Shown piece by piece: positions 8,308-18,795 of a DNA stretch of 64,000 bases (position 1 is its first letter; each line of letters starts with the position of its first letter). The translations under genes were made by a program, and so were the position numbers. Source of the stretch: Achromobacter sp. AONIH1 (GTDB lineage: Bacteria > Pseudomonadota > Gammaproteobacteria > Burkholderiales > Burkholderiaceae_B); contig NZ_CP026124.1 of NCBI RefSeq assembly GCF_002902905.1, positions 5,146,001 through 5,210,000 of the forward strand, read 5' to 3'. The notes below the pieces were generated by a model. The model was not told the DNA's origin. It did no database searches and saw only the letters and a list, made by a program, of their open reading frames with translations.

Positions 8308-9363
8308 TCAGTGCCGCCGCAGCGTCTGGCTGGGCGTTTCCAGGTAGCGGGCCTTGTAGTCGTTGCTGAAACGGCCCATATGCGCGAAGCCCCAGCGCAG
8401 CGCCACGCCGGCGACGCTGGCGGCCTCGCCGCTCAGCAGCTCGGTGCGCGCGCGTTCCATGCGCAGGTCGCGCAGATAGTGCATGGGGCTGACGCCCAGG
8501 AATTCCTTGAAACCGCTGTAGAGGCTGCGCACGCTGACGCCGGCCACCTGCGCCAGCTGCTCGACGCTGAGCGGCTCGTGCGCGTGCGCCTGCAGGTAAT
8601 CCTGCGCCCGCCGCACGTGGCGCGGCAGGATCGAACTGCGCCGCGCCGGGGCGGTCTCGCTGTAGTTGTGCAGATGCGAGGTCAGCAGGATCGAGGCGGC
8701 CAGCTGCTCGACCTGCGACAGCACCAGCTTGTGCTGCTCCAGGTCGGGATAATGGGTGGCGCAATCGACCAGATAGGACAGCAGGCAGCTCCAGGGTGCG
8801 CAGTCGCGCCAGCGAAAGCCCAGCTCGAAATGCAGCGGCTTGTCCAGCGGATGGCCCAGATAGCCGACCAGCGTGCGCTCGACCAGCGAGCGCGAGATGC
8901 GCAGCATGACCTGGTCGTTGCCGGCCTCCCAGCACATGCGCGTATCGCATTCAGGGCTGAGCACCGAGGCCAGCTCCGGCGAGGAATCGATGCGCTGCCC
9001 GCCGCTCTCGATGGCGGCCGTGCCGCACAGCGGCATCTGCACCAGGAAGAAGCTTTCCAGCGGCCCCGGCTCGATGCGCACGGTAGCGCCGTAGCGCAGC
9101 CGGCTCAGCGACAGGTCGCCCAACCCCGTGTAGTGCATGCGTGCGTCCAGCCGCTCGCCGCCGGCGGTGCGGGTCAGCTGGTGAGGCTTCATGACGCGCC
9201 CGACCATCGAGCGCACCTCATCCAGGTCGGTGGAGGCGAACAGCAGCTTTTCCGGCGCGTTGAGCAGCCGGTCGATGGGCGTGCCGGTGGCGGAGGTGCC
9301 GGTGGCGGACGCGCGCGACGGCGCGGCCGAGGATGGGGACATCGGGATCAACGTAGTGGGCAT
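8308..9363 (-). CDS. AraC family transcriptional regulator with AraC-binding-like N-terminal domain
   Basis: A 351-residue regulator. Residues 252-351 carry the double HTH of AraC/XylS proteins (LSVEQLAQVAGVSVRSLYSGF, later ALRWGFAHMGRFSNDYK). Roughly residues 30-220 resemble the AraC-binding-like sensing domain of activators of aromatic catabolism. The ATG at 9363 is preceded by GGGAGG at 8 nt; a longer frame upstream lacks support. It converges on the operon and is the natural local activator. AraC proteins control several known indole clusters (family knowledge). The tandem operator at 9571-9605 suggests autoregulation. Confidence 0.93.
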   Translation of the reverse strand: MPTTLIPMSPSSAAPSRASATGTSATGTPIDRLLNAPEKLLFASTDLDEVRSMVGRVMKPHQLTRTAGGERLDARMHYTGLGDLSLSRLRYGATVRIEPGPLESFFLVQMPLCGTAAIESGGQRIDSSPELASVLSPECDTRMCWEAGNDQVMLRISRSLVERTLVGYLGHPLDKPLHFELGFRWRDCAPWSCLLSYLVDCATHYPDLEQHKLVLSQVEQLAASILLTSHLHNYSETAPARRSSILPRHVRRAQDYLQAHAHEPLSVEQLAQVAGVSVRSLYSGFKEFLGVSPMHYLRDLRMERARTELLSGEAASVAGVALRWGFAHMGRFSNDYKARYLETPSQTLRRH

Positions 9364-9545
9364 GGTTGCTGCCTCCCTTGGGGCCTGGCTGTCAGCCTGA
9401 TCTTGTCTGGGCATCCGGTTGCCCGCCGGCTGCGCCCTGTGCGCCGCAACATCCGCGCAACGCCTAGTCCCACGCCGCCGCAACCCTGCGGTAGCGCGGG
9501 ACTTGCACAGATCCTACTACGCAGGCCGGCGCGACGCGCCACAGG

Positions 9546-9564
9546 AAAACCCGCCTTGGGCGGG
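9546..9564 (-). terminator. Rho-independent terminator (- strand)
   Basis: Read on the - strand: CCCGCC, loop CAA, GGCGGG, then TTTT. It lies 225 bp beyond comEC and 180 bp before the AraC start, and would stop comEC read-through from entering the regulator gene. Confidence 0.65.
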
Positions 9565-9570
9565 GCCAGC

Positions 9571-9605
9571 TATCCGGTTCGTGCTTACATTATCCGAATA
9601 GTGCT
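9571..9605 (-). promoter_or_regulatory. Tandem AraC/XylS-type operator upstream of the AraC gene
   Basis: On the + strand TATCCG-N4-GTGCTT occurs twice head to tail (9571-9586 and 9591-9606). Read on the - strand each unit is GCA-N5-CGGATA, period exactly 20 bp. This is the same pattern and spacing as at 1988-2021 and it points toward the AraC gene. The proximal unit sits just upstream of where a -35 would be if transcription starts near 9540. Confidence 0.6.
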
Positions 9606-9789
9606 TGAAGCATAAACATATGAAACCTGCGAGTTTGGCGCAAGTGCCGGTTGAAGAAATACTGACGGCCAGTTGAGCGCGTGGCCTCGCTCTGGCCTTG
9701 CTGCGCCGCTTCCCCGCGCTCGCCTCGCCCTCGCCCCACACGTCGCCCAGCACGTCGCCCCGCTCATCGCCCGGCAAGTCGCGCCGGCT

Positions 9790-12318
9790 TCAGCGGCCCT
9801 GCCAGTAGCGCCCGTTGCGCTGTCTCTCTCCACGCACCCGCAATTCGGCAGGCAGGGATTCCGCCACCACCGCGCCATCCCGGTCGCTGCGCCAGAAGCG
9901 CACGCCGGCCGCCGTCCAGCGGTGCTCCACCGCCGGCGCCGGATGGCGGAAGCGGTTCAGCATGCCGGCCTGGGCGATGACGTGCCCCGCGCGCGTGGCG
10001 GCGATCAGTTCAAGGCTCGACGAGGTGGCCGAGCCATGGTGCGGCGCCATCACCACGTCCGTCGGCGGCAGCGCGGGCGCGAGCGCGCGTTCCTGGGCCA
10101 CGCCGATATCGCCGGTCAGCAGCAAGGAATGCCGCGCGCCCTGCACCCGCAGCACGCAGCTATCGGCGTTGGGATCCGCCGGATCCTTCTCGGCCGCCAG
10201 CGGATGCAGGAACGCGAAACGCAGGCCATCGGCTTCCCAGGCCTGCCCTCGCGCGCAGCGCAACCGTGCGACAGGCGGCACATAAGCGCCGGCATCCGCC
10301 CGCCCCTCCGAAATCCGTGCCTCGCGCGCGTCCCGCGCCAGAAAGGCATCCAGGTCAAAGGACGCATGGCTGCGCGCCACCGCCACCGCGTTCAGCACCG
10401 CCCGCGTTCCGCCGACATGGTCCATGTGCACGTGCGAAAGCACCAGATCATCCAGCATGCGGATGCCGCGCGCGCGCAGATAGGGCGCCACCACCCACTC
10501 GCCGACATCGGATCCGCCCCGATGGCGCGGCCCGGCATCGAACAGCAGCGCGCGCGTGGCGGTTTCCAGCAGCACCGCGCCGCCCTGCCCCACGTCCAGC
10601 GCCGTCAGCCGCCAGTATCCCGGCTCGGGCCGCTCGGGACGCCAGCACAGCAACGGCAGCATCCAGAGCCACCCCCAATGGCGCCCCGGCCAGCCTCGCG
10701 CCTGCAAGGCCCAGGCCATGCCCGCCAGCGCCAGCAGCAGCCAGGGCCAGGGCGCGGCCGCCACGTCGAAGCTGGCCCAGGCGGCCTCGCCCACCCAGGC
10801 GACGGGCATCATGGTCTGGTCGAATACCGCCAGCCCCACCTGCCCCACCCCGGCAGCCAGGCGTTCCGCGCCCGGAATCGCCGCGAACAACGCGCACAGC
10901 AGGGACAGGGGCGTGACCAGGAAACTCACCGCCGGTATCGCCACCGCGTTCGCCAGCGGCGAGCCCACCGACACCTGGCCCACCCAGAAAGCCAGCGGGG
11001 GCGTCAGCCCCAGCGTCACCAGCAGTTGCAGGTGGCTGGCCTGCCCCAGCCTCGCCGCCACGCGGCGGCCCAGGCCGGCCGACGGATCCATCGGCGCCGC
11101 GACGATGCGCAGCAGGATGGCGACCGCGCCGAACGACAGCCAGAAGCCCGGTGCCATCGGCGCCCAGGGGTCCAGCGCCGTCACCAAGGCGGCGGCGACG
11201 GCCAGCACCCGCCCGCCCGTCAAGGGCAGGCGCGACATGGCCGCCGCCAGCACCGTCGCCAGCATGAAGAAGGTGCGCCGGGCCGGCACGCCCCAGCCCG
11301 CGAGCAGGCAATACAGCAACGCGACCCAGGCGGCCGCCATGCCGCCCACGATGCGCGACGGCGCGCGCTCGGCCAATCCGATGCCGCGCCAACGCGCGCG
11401 CCGCCACAGCAACGCGGCCAGCATGCCCGCCACGCCGGCGATCGAGGTGACGTGCATGCCGCTGATGGACACCAGATGCGTGATCCCGCTGCGGTTGAAC
11501 AGCCGCCAATCCTCGCGTGCGACCCCGGCCTGGTCGCCGATCGCCAAGGCGATCAGGACCGGCGCGTAGCGATGCCCGTCCAACGCCCGGCGCATGCCCG
11601 CGCGGATGCGGTGACGCGCGCGTTCGATCACCACGCCGGGCCCGGCCCAGGGACGGTCGGCTACAAATTTGGGCTGGCCGCGCACCGTGCCGGTGGCCCG
11701 CAGGCCCAGCGCAAACATCCGGCCTTCCGCATCCGGCAGGCCCGCGTTGCGCAGTCCCGCCGGGCGGCGCAGCACCAGCGCCATGCGCCAGACCTGCCCC
11801 GGCGCCAGCGCCGGCAGGTCCGGTCCGTCCGGTGACGCATGCCATGTGACCAGCAGGCGGGAGGGGATGCCGGGCGGCGCGGGTTCCAGCGTATCCGCGA
11901 CGAAGCGCCAGCGACGGGCGTCGCCGTCCGGCAGTCCAGTCACTTGCAGCATCAGGCGCGTCACCTGATCGTGGTGCGCGTCGGACAGGCCGTCGTCGAG
12001 GCGTGTCTGGGCCTGCCAGCTGGCGTTGAGCAGGCCGGCGGACAGGCCCAGTGCGAGCGCGGCGGTCAGCTTCCAGGCGGCGCGCCGCGGCCGTCGCAGC
12101 GCCAACACCGCCAACAGGATCGCGGCCAGCAGCGCGGCGCGCGCCACCGGCCCCGGCAGCTCCGCCAGGGTCTGCGTCAGCGTCGCCCCGGCGACAAAAG
12201 CGAAGCAGAAGAATCGGCCAGTGATAGACGCCCCTTGCCGACACGGGATGCAGGCCACGGGACCGTGCCGCGGGCCGGTGTCGAAGGGGATCAGCGTAGG
12301 CCGCGCGCAAACGGCCAA
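9790..12318 (-). CDS. comEC: DNA internalization-related competence protein ComEC/Rec2
   Basis: An 842-residue polytopic membrane protein. The N-terminal part has membrane segments and an OB-like periplasmic region. The central Competence domain has about ten hydrophobic segments (with the block GDQAGVAREDWRLFNRSGITH and SISGMHV). The C-terminal third is a metallo-beta-lactamase-like domain with SHVHMDHVGG, GDIG and APHHGS. ComEC forms the inner-membrane channel for single-stranded DNA uptake. The start is uncertain: the frame opens with TTG at 12318 without a clear Shine-Dalgarno, and a GTG at 12258 is an alternative giving 822 residues. Confidence 0.92.
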   Translation of the reverse strand: MAVCARPTLIPFDTGPRHGPVACIPCRQGASITGRFFCFAFVAGATLTQTLAELPGPVARAALLAAILLAVLALRRPRRAAWKLTAALALGLSAGLLNASWQAQTRLDDGLSDAHHDQVTRLMLQVTGLPDGDARRWRFVADTLEPAPPGIPSRLLVTWHASPDGPDLPALAPGQVWRMALVLRRPAGLRNAGLPDAEGRMFALGLRATGTVRGQPKFVADRPWAGPGVVIERARHRIRAGMRRALDGHRYAPVLIALAIGDQAGVAREDWRLFNRSGITHLVSISGMHVTSIAGVAGMLAALLWRRARWRGIGLAERAPSRIVGGMAAAWVALLYCLLAGWGVPARRTFFMLATVLAAAMSRLPLTGGRVLAVAAALVTALDPWAPMAPGFWLSFGAVAILLRIVAAPMDPSAGLGRRVAARLGQASHLQLLVTLGLTPPLAFWVGQVSVGSPLANAVAIPAVSFLVTPLSLLCALFAAIPGAERLAAGVGQVGLAVFDQTMMPVAWVGEAAWASFDVAAAPWPWLLLALAGMAWALQARGWPGRHWGWLWMLPLLCWRPERPEPGYWRLTALDVGQGGAVLLETATRALLFDAGPRHRGGSDVGEWVVAPYLRARGIRMLDDLVLSHVHMDHVGGTRAVLNAVAVARSHASFDLDAFLARDAREARISEGRADAGAYVPPVARLRCARGQAWEADGLRFAFLHPLAAEKDPADPNADSCVLRVQGARHSLLLTGDIGVAQERALAPALPPTDVVMAPHHGSATSSSLELIAATRAGHVIAQAGMLNRFRHPAPAVEHRWTAAGVRFWRSDRDGAVVAESLPAELRVRGERQRNGRYWQGR

Positions 12319-12423
12319 GGAAGGAAATGAATGGCTTCGTCACTGCGTGGCGACCGCAGCGCGAACACGTACACGGGCGCGGCGGCGCGGCCGAATCTCA
12401 CGCGCCGCACGCCCGTCCCCGCC

Positions 12424-13569
12424 CTACCGGAACCGCAGATTCCCCCGCCCCAATTCCCCCACCGACTTGCACCCCATCAACCGCAACGCCCGCTCGATCT
12501 CCACCCGCATCAGATCCAGCGCGCGCTCCACTCCCGGCTGGCCGGCGGCCGCCAGCGGAAACAGGTAGTAGCGACCCAGCCCCACGGCCTTCGCGCCCAG
12601 CGACAGCGCCTTCAGCACGTGGGTGCCGCGCTGCACGCCGCCGTCCATCATCACGTCGATGCGGTCGCCCACCGCGTCGACGATCTCGGCCAGCTGGTCG
12701 AAAGCGCTGCGCGAGCCATCGAGCTGGCGGCCTCCGTGGTTCGACAGCACGATGCCGGTGCAGCCGATGTCGGCGGCCCGACGCGCGTCCTCCACCGACA
12801 TCACGCCCTTCAGGCAGAACTGGCCGCCCCAGTGCGCGACCATCTCGGCCACGTCGTCCCAGGTCATGGACGGATCCAGCATCTCGGTGAAATAGCGGCT
12901 GATGGACATGACGCCGCCGCCCATGTCCACGTGGCCGTCCAGCTGAGGCAGACGGAAGCGCTCGTGCGTGAAGTAGTTCAGCGCCCAGCCGGGCTTGGCC
13001 ATGAACTGGGCGATGCCGGCCAGGTTGAGCCGGAACGGGATGGCGAAGCCGGTGCGCTTGTCGCGCTCGCGGTTGCCGCCGGTGATGCTGTCCACCGTCA
13101 GCATCATCACCTGCACGCCGGCCTCCTTGGCGCGCGCCATCATGTCGCGGTTCAGGCCCCGGTCCTTGTGGAAATAGAACTGGTAGACCTGGGGGCCGCC
13201 ACTGATCCGGCGCGCTTCCTCCAGGCTGACGGTGCCCAACGACGAAACGCCGAACAGGGTGCCGTGCCGGCCGGCGGCGGCGGCCACGGCGCGCTCGCCG
13301 TCGTGATGGAACAGGCGCTGCAGGGCCGTGGGCGAACAATAGACCGGCAGCGCCAGCTTCTGGCCCATCACGGTCACGGACAGGTCCACGTCGGCCACGC
13401 CGCGCAGCACGTTAGGCACCAGGTCGCAGTCCTCGAAGGCGGCGGTGTTGCGCGCGTAGGTGGTTTCATCGTCGGCCGCGCCGTCGATGTAGTTGAAGAT
13501 CGGCCCGGGCAGGCGCCGGCGCGCCATGGCGCGGAAGTCGTGAAAGTTGTGGCACTGGTTCAGGCGCAT
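12424..13569 (-). CDS. FMN-dependent alpha-hydroxy-acid dehydrogenase (L-lactate dehydrogenase LldD family)
   Basis: A 381-residue FMN enzyme. N-terminal PIFNYIDGAADDE and the signature SNHGGRQLDG with catalytic His278 are diagnostic of the lactate, mandelate and glycolate oxidoreductase family. It oxidises an L-2-hydroxy acid to the 2-oxo acid, passing electrons to the respiratory chain in the dehydrogenase members. The start ATG at 13569 is the usual family start (MRLNQCHNFHDF). It is divergent from thiM and not in an obvious operon. Substrate is uncertain: lactate is possible, but family members differ in specificity and no lactate permease is adjacent. Confidence 0.92.
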   Translation of the reverse strand: MRLNQCHNFHDFRAMARRRLPGPIFNYIDGAADDETTYARNTAAFEDCDLVPNVLRGVADVDLSVTVMGQKLALPVYCSPTALQRLFHHDGERAVAAAAGRHGTLFGVSSLGTVSLEEARRISGGPQVYQFYFHKDRGLNRDMMARAKEAGVQVMMLTVDSITGGNRERDKRTGFAIPFRLNLAGIAQFMAKPGWALNYFTHERFRLPQLDGHVDMGGGVMSISRYFTEMLDPSMTWDDVAEMVAHWGGQFCLKGVMSVEDARRAADIGCTGIVLSNHGGRQLDGSRSAFDQLAEIVDAVGDRIDVMMDGGVQRGTHVLKALSLGAKAVGLGRYYLFPLAAAGQPGVERALDLMRVEIERALRLMGCKSVGELGRGNLRFR

Positions 13570-13644
13570 CGCGAGACCTTGGGACGGGCGTGGACGACGA
13601 AGGCGAAACCGGCGTGCAGCCATGCCGGGCGGACACATAGTGTA

Positions 13645-13709
13645 GGGGCTGCGCTCACCGGACGGCCCGGACACGGCTGCGCGCCCGCCAACTTGACAAG
13701 CGCAGCCCC
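13645..13709. repeat. 11-bp perfect inverted repeat in the thiM/dehydrogenase intergenic region
   Basis: GGGGCTGCGCT at 13645-13655 and its exact reverse complement at 13699-13709 flank a 43-nt loop. A TTGACA hexamer (13693-13698) abuts the right arm and could be a -35 for thiM, with a poor -10 near AACATA. The repeat could be an operator or a 5' leader stem. It does not carry the conserved TPP-riboswitch core. Confidence 0.4.
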
Positions 13710-13839
13710 CGCTCGGAACATACCCTCCCAGTTCCGCCGCGCCGCCGCCCTCGCCTTCGCTGTCGCGCCCGCTCCGCGCGCGGCCTCGCATCCGCGGCCC
13801 GGCGCCCCCGGCCAGCCGCGCAAACCAGGATCCGCCGGC

Positions 13840-14718
13840 ATGGCTGACGCACGCAACGATCTCGACTCCCTCGCCCACACCTCCCGCGACCTCCACGCCG
13901 CGCTGCGCCGTGACGCGCCGCTGGTGCAGTGCCTGACCAACTTCGTCTCCATGAACTACGCGGCCAACGTGCTGCTGGCTGCCGGCGCCTCGCCGGCGAT
14001 GGTGCACGCGGCCGAGGAAGCGCCCGAGTTCTCGCGCATCAGCGGCGCGGTGGTGATCAACATCGGCACGCTGTCCCAGCCCTGGCTGCACAGCATGCTG
14101 CTGACCGCGCAGGCGGCGTCGCAGGCCTCGGTGCCCTGGGTGCTGGACCCGGTCGCCCACCATGCCACCGCCTTCCGTCGCGACGCGGTGCGCCGGCTGC
14201 TGGCGCTGAAACCGGCCATCATCCGCGGCAACGCGTCCGAGATCATCGCGCTGGCCGGCGGCGCCAGCGCCGGACGCGGCGTGGATGCGGGCGATCCGGT
14301 GGCGCAGGCCGAGCAATCGGCGCGCGAGCTGGCGCTGGCGCAGGAGACCGTGGTGGCCGTCACCGGCGAAGTGGACTATGTCACCGACGGACACCGCGCC
14401 GTGCGCATCGCCGGCGGCGACGCGCTGATGCCGCGCGTCACGGCGACGGGCTGCGCGCTGACCGCGCTGACGGGCGCCTTCGCCGCCGTGGCCGGGCAGG
14501 CCGCCGACAGCGCGGGATCACGGCAGGCGCCCCGCGCAGCCGGTTCCCGGCACGCGGCCTATGCGGCGGCGGTCGCCGCCCTGTCCTGCTTCGCCATCGC
14601 CGGCCGCCGCGCCGGAGCGCTGGCCGACGGGCCGGGCTCGTTCGCGTGGCGCTTCCTGGACGCGCTGGCCGCCTTGCGTCCGGACGACCTGGTCGCGGAA
14701 TCGCCGCTGCGCCCGTGA
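13840..14718 (+). CDS. thiM: Hydroxyethylthiazole kinase
   Basis: A 292-residue ThiM, slightly longer than the common 260-270. Diagnostic blocks are PLVQCLTNFVSMNYAANVLLAAGASPAM, WVLDPVAHHATAFR, IIRGNASEIIALA, VAVTGEVDYVTDG and the catalytic-loop ATGCALTALTGAF. It phosphorylates 4-methyl-5-(2-hydroxyethyl)thiazole for thiamine salvage. It stands alone: no thiE or thiD follows. The ATG at 13840 begins MADARNDLDS; the long upstream open frame is antisense noise to the dehydrogenase. A low-complexity insert (AGQAADSAGSRQAPRAAGSR) lies before the last helix. Confidence 0.95.
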   Translation: MADARNDLDSLAHTSRDLHAALRRDAPLVQCLTNFVSMNYAANVLLAAGASPAMVHAAEEAPEFSRISGAVVINIGTLSQPWLHSMLLTAQAASQASVPWVLDPVAHHATAFRRDAVRRLLALKPAIIRGNASEIIALAGGASAGRGVDAGDPVAQAEQSARELALAQETVVAVTGEVDYVTDGHRAVRIAGGDALMPRVTATGCALTALTGAFAAVAGQAADSAGSRQAPRAAGSRHAAYAAAVAALSCFAIAGRRAGALADGPGSFAWRFLDALAALRPDDLVAESPLRP

Positions 14719-14853
14719 GCCTGCCTCAGCACCCATGACCGCCTGATGACGACCGCAAGACCGCAGGTCGCGGTTGCAACCGGGTCTTCCGTGTCATGGA
14801 TGGGTCACACGGCGTCCCCAGAATTCGTCTCCTTCATATCCGGAGGAATGACG

Positions 14854-16956
<2,103 letters not shown>

Positions 16957-16965
16957 GCGCGGACC

Positions 16966-17026
16966 GGCGGCGGACATCCGCCGCCACGGTCGGAACCGCC
17001 GGCTCCCATTTCCTGGGAGCCGGCGG
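16966..17026. terminator. Double hairpin terminator between convergent cpdB and iron-ABC ATPase
   Basis: Two tandem perfect stems: GGCGGCGGA with TCCGCCGCC (16966-16985), and CCGCCGGCTCCCA with its complement around TTTCC (16996-17026). They fill the 73-bp gap between convergent genes. No long U-run follows on either side. Confidence 0.65.
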
Positions 17027-17029
17027 CCT

Positions 17030-17788
17030 TCAACGGTAGTAGACGCAGATGCGCCGCCCGTCGATCTCGTGCACCGCGATCGGCAGCGCGTACAGTGCGC
17101 TCAGCACCTCGGCGCGCACCAGCTCGGCCGGCGCGCCCTGGCATGCGACGCGGCCCTGCTTCAAGGCCACGATGCGGTCGGCGTAGCAGGACGCGAAGTT
17201 GATGTCGTGCAGCACCAGCACCACGGTCTTGCCCAGCTCGTCCGCCGCCCGGCGCAGCGTGCCCATCATGGCGACGGCATGCTTCATGTCCAGGCTGTTC
17301 AGCGGCTCGTCCAGCAGCACGTAGCGCGTGTCCTGGCACAGCACCATCGCCACGAAGGCGCGCTGGCGCTGGCCGCCGGACATCTCGTCCAGGTAGCGGT
17401 TGGCCAGGGGCTCCAGCTCCAGGTAGTCGATGGCGCGGTCGACGTGTTCCTTGTCCTGCAGCGTGAGCCGGCCGCCGCTGTGCGGATAGCGGCCAAAGGC
17501 AACCAAGTCCCTGACCGTCAAGCGCAGCGGCAGATGATTGTCCTGCCGCAGGATGGCCAGGCGGCGCGCCAGCTCGCGGCTGTCGGCGCGGGCCACGTCC
17601 AGGCCTTCCACCAGGACGCGCCCCTCGGACAGCGGCAGCAGGCGGCTGATCATGGACAGCAGCGTGGACTTGCCGGCCCCATTCGGGCCGATGATGGCGG
17701 TGACGCCGCCGGCCGGCAGCGCCAGCGTCACGCCGTCGACCACCACGCTGTCGCCGTAGCGCTTGCTGACGTTCTGGATATCGATCAC
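17030..17788 (-). CDS. Iron-siderophore ABC transporter ATP-binding protein
   Basis: A 252-residue ATPase of the FecE/VctC/FatE class. The Walker A is GPNGAGKST, the signature is MSGGQRQRAF, the Walker B is YVLLDEPLNSLD, and the switch His is in VLHDINFA. It powers import of a ferric siderophore through the two permeases. It starts with GTG, overlapping the upstream permease stop by a GTGA junction. It is the last gene of the iron operon. Confidence 0.93.
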   Translation of the reverse strand: MIDIQNVSKRYGDSVVVDGVTLALPAGGVTAIIGPNGAGKSTLLSMISRLLPLSEGRVLVEGLDVARADSRELARRLAILRQDNHLPLRLTVRDLVAFGRYPHSGGRLTLQDKEHVDRAIDYLELEPLANRYLDEMSGGQRQRAFVAMVLCQDTRYVLLDEPLNSLDMKHAVAMMGTLRRAADELGKTVVLVLHDINFASCYADRIVALKQGRVACQGAPAELVRAEVLSALYALPIAVHEIDGRRICVYYR

Positions 17789-18795
17789 CGGCGCCCCCTG
17801 CGCAATATCAGGGTCAGGAACACGATCCCGCCCAGGAATTCAATCACCACGCTCACCGTGGTGTTCAGCTGCAACACGCGTTCCAGCAGCGTCTGTCCGC
17901 CCACCAGGAACACTACCGCCAGCAGCATCGCGGCCGGCAGGGCATGCCGATGCCGGTCCGATCCCATCAGCTGATAGGCCAGGTTGCTGACCAGCAGCCC
18001 GAAGAACGTGACCGGCCCCACCAGCGCGGTCGACACGGACACCAGCGCGGCGATGGCCGCCAGCGTCGCCAGCAGCGTGCGACGGTAGTCCACGCCCAGG
18101 TTCACGGCGATGTCGCGGCCCAGCGCCAGCACGTCGTAGCGGCTGCGCATGCGCCACAGCATCAGCGACACCGCGCCCATGACGGCCAGCGCCACCGGCA
18201 GCAGCTCAAGGCGCACCGAATTGAAGTTGGCGAACATGCGGTCCTGCAGCACCAGGAATTCGTTCGGATCGATCAGCCGGATCACGAAGCTGGACAGGCT
18301 GCGGAACAGCAGTCCGAAGATGATGCCCACCAGCATCATCAGGTGCAGGCTGCGCACGGCGTCCGCGAACAGCCAGCGGAACAGCAGGCAGGCGAAGGCC
18401 GTCATGACGCCGACTTCCAGCAGGAATGCCGCCACCGGATGGCCCGTGGCCACGGCCGCCTGTCCGAAGACATACACCACCAGCGCCTGGATCAACAGGT
18501 AGAGCGCGTCGAAGCCCATGATGGCGGGCGTCAGGATGCGGTTGTGCGTGATGGTCTGGAACAGCACCGAGGACACCGCCACCGCATAGGCCACGGCCAG
18601 CATGGCCAGCAGCTTGCCGCCACGGAATGGCAGGATGAAGGACCAGCCGCCCTGCGCGCCCAGCGTCATGAAGGCCGCGATGCAGGCGACGGCGGCGGCC
18701 GCCAGCAGCCACAGCCGCCGCGCCTGGGGCGAGGCGCGCTGCGCGGCCGCCTGCGACGGACGCGGCGCGGCGATAGCCGAGCGGGCCTCAGGCAT
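17785..18795 (-). CDS. Iron-siderophore ABC transporter permease (second)
   Basis: A 336-residue FecCD-family permease with about nine hydrophobic segments. Family blocks include ITHNRILTPAIMGFDALYLL, ALGRDIAVNLGVDYRR and TALVGPVTFFGLLVSNL near the ATPase-coupling loop. It forms the inner-membrane channel with the preceding permease. The ATG at 18795 overlaps the end of the other permease by 8 bp; a longer upstream frame would lie inside that gene. VctG/FatC-type systems for catecholate siderophores are the closest match by eye. Confidence 0.92.
   Translation of the reverse strand: MPEARSAIAAPRPSQAAAQRASPQARRLWLLAAAAVACIAAFMTLGAQGGWSFILPFRGGKLLAMLAVAYAVAVSSVLFQTITHNRILTPAIMGFDALYLLIQALVVYVFGQAAVATGHPVAAFLLEVGVMTAFACLLFRWLFADAVRSLHLMMLVGIIFGLLFRSLSSFVIRLIDPNEFLVLQDRMFANFNSVRLELLPVALAVMGAVSLMLWRMRSRYDVLALGRDIAVNLGVDYRRTLLATLAAIAALVSVSTALVGPVTFFGLLVSNLAYQLMGSDRHRHALPAAMLLAVVFLVGGQTLLERVLQLNTTVSVVIEFLGGIVFLTLILRRGRR

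Larger units (their letters stand above)
9364..9789. other. 426-bp noncoding region between araC-type gene and comEC
   Basis: Both flanking genes are on the - strand. The region holds the AraC ribosome-binding site, a canonical - strand intrinsic terminator (9546-9564), the tandem operator (9571-9605) and a noticeably AT-richer patch around 9580-9665. A 19-codon open frame begins at the ATG at 9620 but has no Shine-Dalgarno and is not called as a gene. Nothing else coding is convincing. Confidence 0.6.

Noticed and set aside
9620..9676. 19-codon mini-gene after the AraC operator
   Set aside because: There is no Shine-Dalgarno, no domain, and the operator points the other way.
9673..11835. 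720-codon + strand frame over comEC
   Set aside because: The product is Arg/Gln/His-rich without domains, and comEC on the other strand is unambiguous.
13570..13839. TPP riboswitch upstream of thiM
   Set aside because: Neither the CTGAGA core nor the ACCTGATC-type core is present on the + strand.
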